From contig LVBC01000182.1 in the NCBI GenBank assembly GCA_001604265.1, positions 1-6,186 of the forward strand: a DNA stretch of 6,186 nt. The letters run 5' to 3'. This document shows, in pieces, positions 5,182 to 6,186 of the stretch. The DNA comes from Spirochaetales bacterium Spiro_01. GTDB taxonomy: Bacteria; Spirochaetota; Spirochaetia; Sphaerochaetales; Sphaerochaetaceae. The position numbers and the translations under genes are program-made. Each line of letters begins with the position of its first letter. Position 1 is the first letter of the stretch. The notes beneath the pieces are model-generated. The model ran no database searches. It had not been told where the DNA came from and saw nothing but the letters and a program-made list of their open reading frames with translations.

Positions 5182-6045
5182 TCACCCAAGCGAGAAGCCG
5201 TACTTTGACATGAGAGGCTTCATGTTGTCGAGTACGCCGTAGAGTGCATACACGACAACGATGAGTCCGGTAACAACTGCAGAACGCTTTGCAGCAGTCC
5301 CTGTTGCAATTATCGTGGAAGCAAGCGCCCACTCCCCATAGGCTGTGCTGTATACGTTGGCAAGCCACTCGTCGAGGGATTCGAACTCCGTACCGTACTT
5401 GTAGTATTCGATCACATTGAGAATGCCACTTGCTGTTATGCCTGCAGCTACCGAGACTGCGCAGGCCGCCGACACCTTGCCCCAGAAGTAGGCCTTGGGC
5501 ATGCAGGCGTAGACCAATCCAGCAGTAAGAAGGACTGTGGCCTTTATGACCATCGCCTTCAGGTCCTTGTAGAAGGCCCTCTGCTGGGCACTGGTCATCG
5601 CCCTGGAGTGCTCATCGAAGAGCTCCCTCGCCCTTGCCTCCTGCTCTGCAACACTTTCAAGAAGCCTCTCATACTCCTCTTCTGGAACGAGATTCCTCGC
5701 AGCGGCCACGACCTCCTCGGCACTGGTAGCCGAAGCTACCCTGTCGGCAAAGTGGAGGTACTCCATTCCGCCACTTTCTTCAATGGCCCTGGAGACCACG
5801 AGACCTCCATCGGCACTGTGAAGCAGCATGGCATCGTCGAATTCCAGAGAGAGCTCATCCTCAAGCAGAGGAATGACATTCTCAAGCTCGGAGTCGATGA
5901 CCCTTGCGACCCTGCTCTTTACTTCCTCATCGCTGTCTCCTTCTGCGGCCCCGGCCTCCAGCGAACAGCCAAAGAGCAGCCAGAGTGTGACGAAGACCAA
6001 CATGAACAGATTCAGACACTTCTGGATTCGATATCCTGCTACCAT
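5182..6045 (-). CDS. Putative lipoprotein/envelope protein with hydrophobic C-terminal half, function unknown
   Basis: 287 residues from the chosen start; I do not recognise the family. The N-terminus has basic residues, a hydrophobic run at about 11-26, then LLFGCSLE. Cys27 would suit a lipobox, though Phe at -2 is non-standard outside groups with relaxed lipoboxes such as spirochaetes. Cleavage by an ordinary signal peptidase after the following AGAA is the alternative. Residues 36-165 are acidic and probably helical (EEEYERLLESVAEQEARARE near 122-141). The C-terminal half has hydrophobic segments near 166-183, 188-211, 238-252 and 257-272, so it is probably membrane-embedded. ATG at 6045 is chosen because AAAAGGGG ends seven bases upstream. 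ATG at 6051 is only one base from that site, and ATG at 6129 has no ribosome-binding site and would bury the signal sequence. The next gene starts four bases after its stop, so the two products probably act together. Confidence 0.75.
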   Translation of the reverse strand: MVAGYRIQKCLNLFMLVFVTLWLLFGCSLEAGAAEGDSDEEVKSRVARVIDSELENVIPLLEDELSLEFDDAMLLHSADGGLVVSRAIEESGGMEYLHFADRVASATSAEEVVAAARNLVPEEEYERLLESVAEQEARARELFDEHSRAMTSAQQRAFYKDLKAMVIKATVLLTAGLVYACMPKAYFWGKVSAACAVSVAAGITASGILNVIEYYKYGTEFESLDEWLANVYSTAYGEWALASTIIATGTAAKRSAVVTGLIVVVYALYGVLDNMKPLMSKYGFSLG

Positions 6046-6052
6046 AAACATA

Positions 6053-6060
6053 CCCCTTTT
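6053..6060 (-). promoter_or_regulatory. Ribosome-binding site deciding the 6045 start
   Basis: AAAAGGGG on the minus strand lies seven bases before ATG 6045 and one base before ATG 6051. Spacing favours 6045, which shortens the longest possible reading frame by 28 residues and leaves a clean signal sequence at the N-terminus. No convincing promoter is visible between here and the window edge, so the transcript may begin outside. Confidence 0.55.
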
Positions 6061-6165
6061 CGATGCACAGAATGCTGCTTCCAGGATATTCAATAAGTGC
6101 AAATACAGAATCCAGGAGTTGCTGCCCATCGAGTCTCTTAAAGCTTAAAACTGGCAGAAAGGAGG

Positions 6166-6176
6166 ACTGCTGCAGT
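6166..6176. repeat. 11-bp dyad ACTGC-T-GCAGT near the right edge
   Basis: A perfect 5-bp inverted repeat around one central base, about 120 bp upstream of the putative lipoprotein gene. There is no T-run on either side in the visible sequence. It could be part of a longer operator or terminator cut by the window edge, or chance. Confidence 0.15.
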
Positions 6177-6186
6177 ATTGTCCCAT

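Noticed and set aside
6046..6129. Longer form of the putative lipoprotein starting at ATG 6129
   Set aside because: No ribosome-binding site before that ATG; the extra 28 residues would precede an evident signal sequence, and a good site supports 6045.
6159..6180. AAGGAGG on the plus strand near the right edge, as if starting a plus-strand gene
   Set aside because: The first possible start codon (TTG at 6178) is 12 bases away, too far, and there is too little sequence to judge a reading frame.
6177..6186. ATTGTCCCAT repeated from 3578-3587 in the terminator
   Set aside because: Many 10-base matches are expected by chance in 6 kb, and the window ends before the match can be extended.

Overview
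This is a bacterial window whose genes all read on the minus strand, so transcription runs from the right edge to the left. Purine-rich Shine-Dalgarno sites, sigma-70-type -10 boxes and a hairpin-plus-U-tract terminator mark it as bacterial rather than archaeal. Genes are of roughly balanced GC content by eye, and the spaces between them are AT-rich. The peptide-transport genes and the 149-residue hypothetical look like those of anaerobic Firmicutes or spirochaetes. That placement is an impression, not a firm assignment.

Left half (1-3402): a compact oligopeptide/dipeptide ABC transporter operon in the order oppB-oppC-oppD-oppF. The genes overlap or nearly touch: a 4-base overlap at B/C, 9 bases between C and D, and a 1-base TAATG overlap at D/F. 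oppF runs off the left edge. No solute-binding protein gene lies in the window. The 263-bp region upstream of oppB holds a perfect TATAAT box, tandem short palindromes where the -35 should be, and a 5' UTR hairpin.

Middle (3573-4576): a complete M55-family D-aminopeptidase gene resembling Bacillus DppA, with all the expected metal and catalytic residues. It has its own good promoter and a strong intrinsic terminator, so it looks like a separate transcription unit. A 12-bp inverted repeat brackets its promoter. The pairing recalls the B. subtilis dpp locus, where the D-aminopeptidase gene precedes the permease genes. The likely joint role is uptake of peptides and cytoplasmic trimming of those containing D-amino acids, for example from cell-wall turnover. 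This is inferred from family and position.

Right part (4728-6045): two genes of unknown function, probably translationally coupled. The first encodes a putative lipoprotein or secreted-signal protein with an acidic helical domain and a hydrophobic, multi-segment C-terminal half. The second encodes a small soluble protein of a family that appears conserved but uncharacterised, beginning MGNRAVITT. This pair is the least explained part of the window. The last 141 bases (6046-6186) hold only its ribosome-binding site and a small dyad; I see no convincing promoter there.
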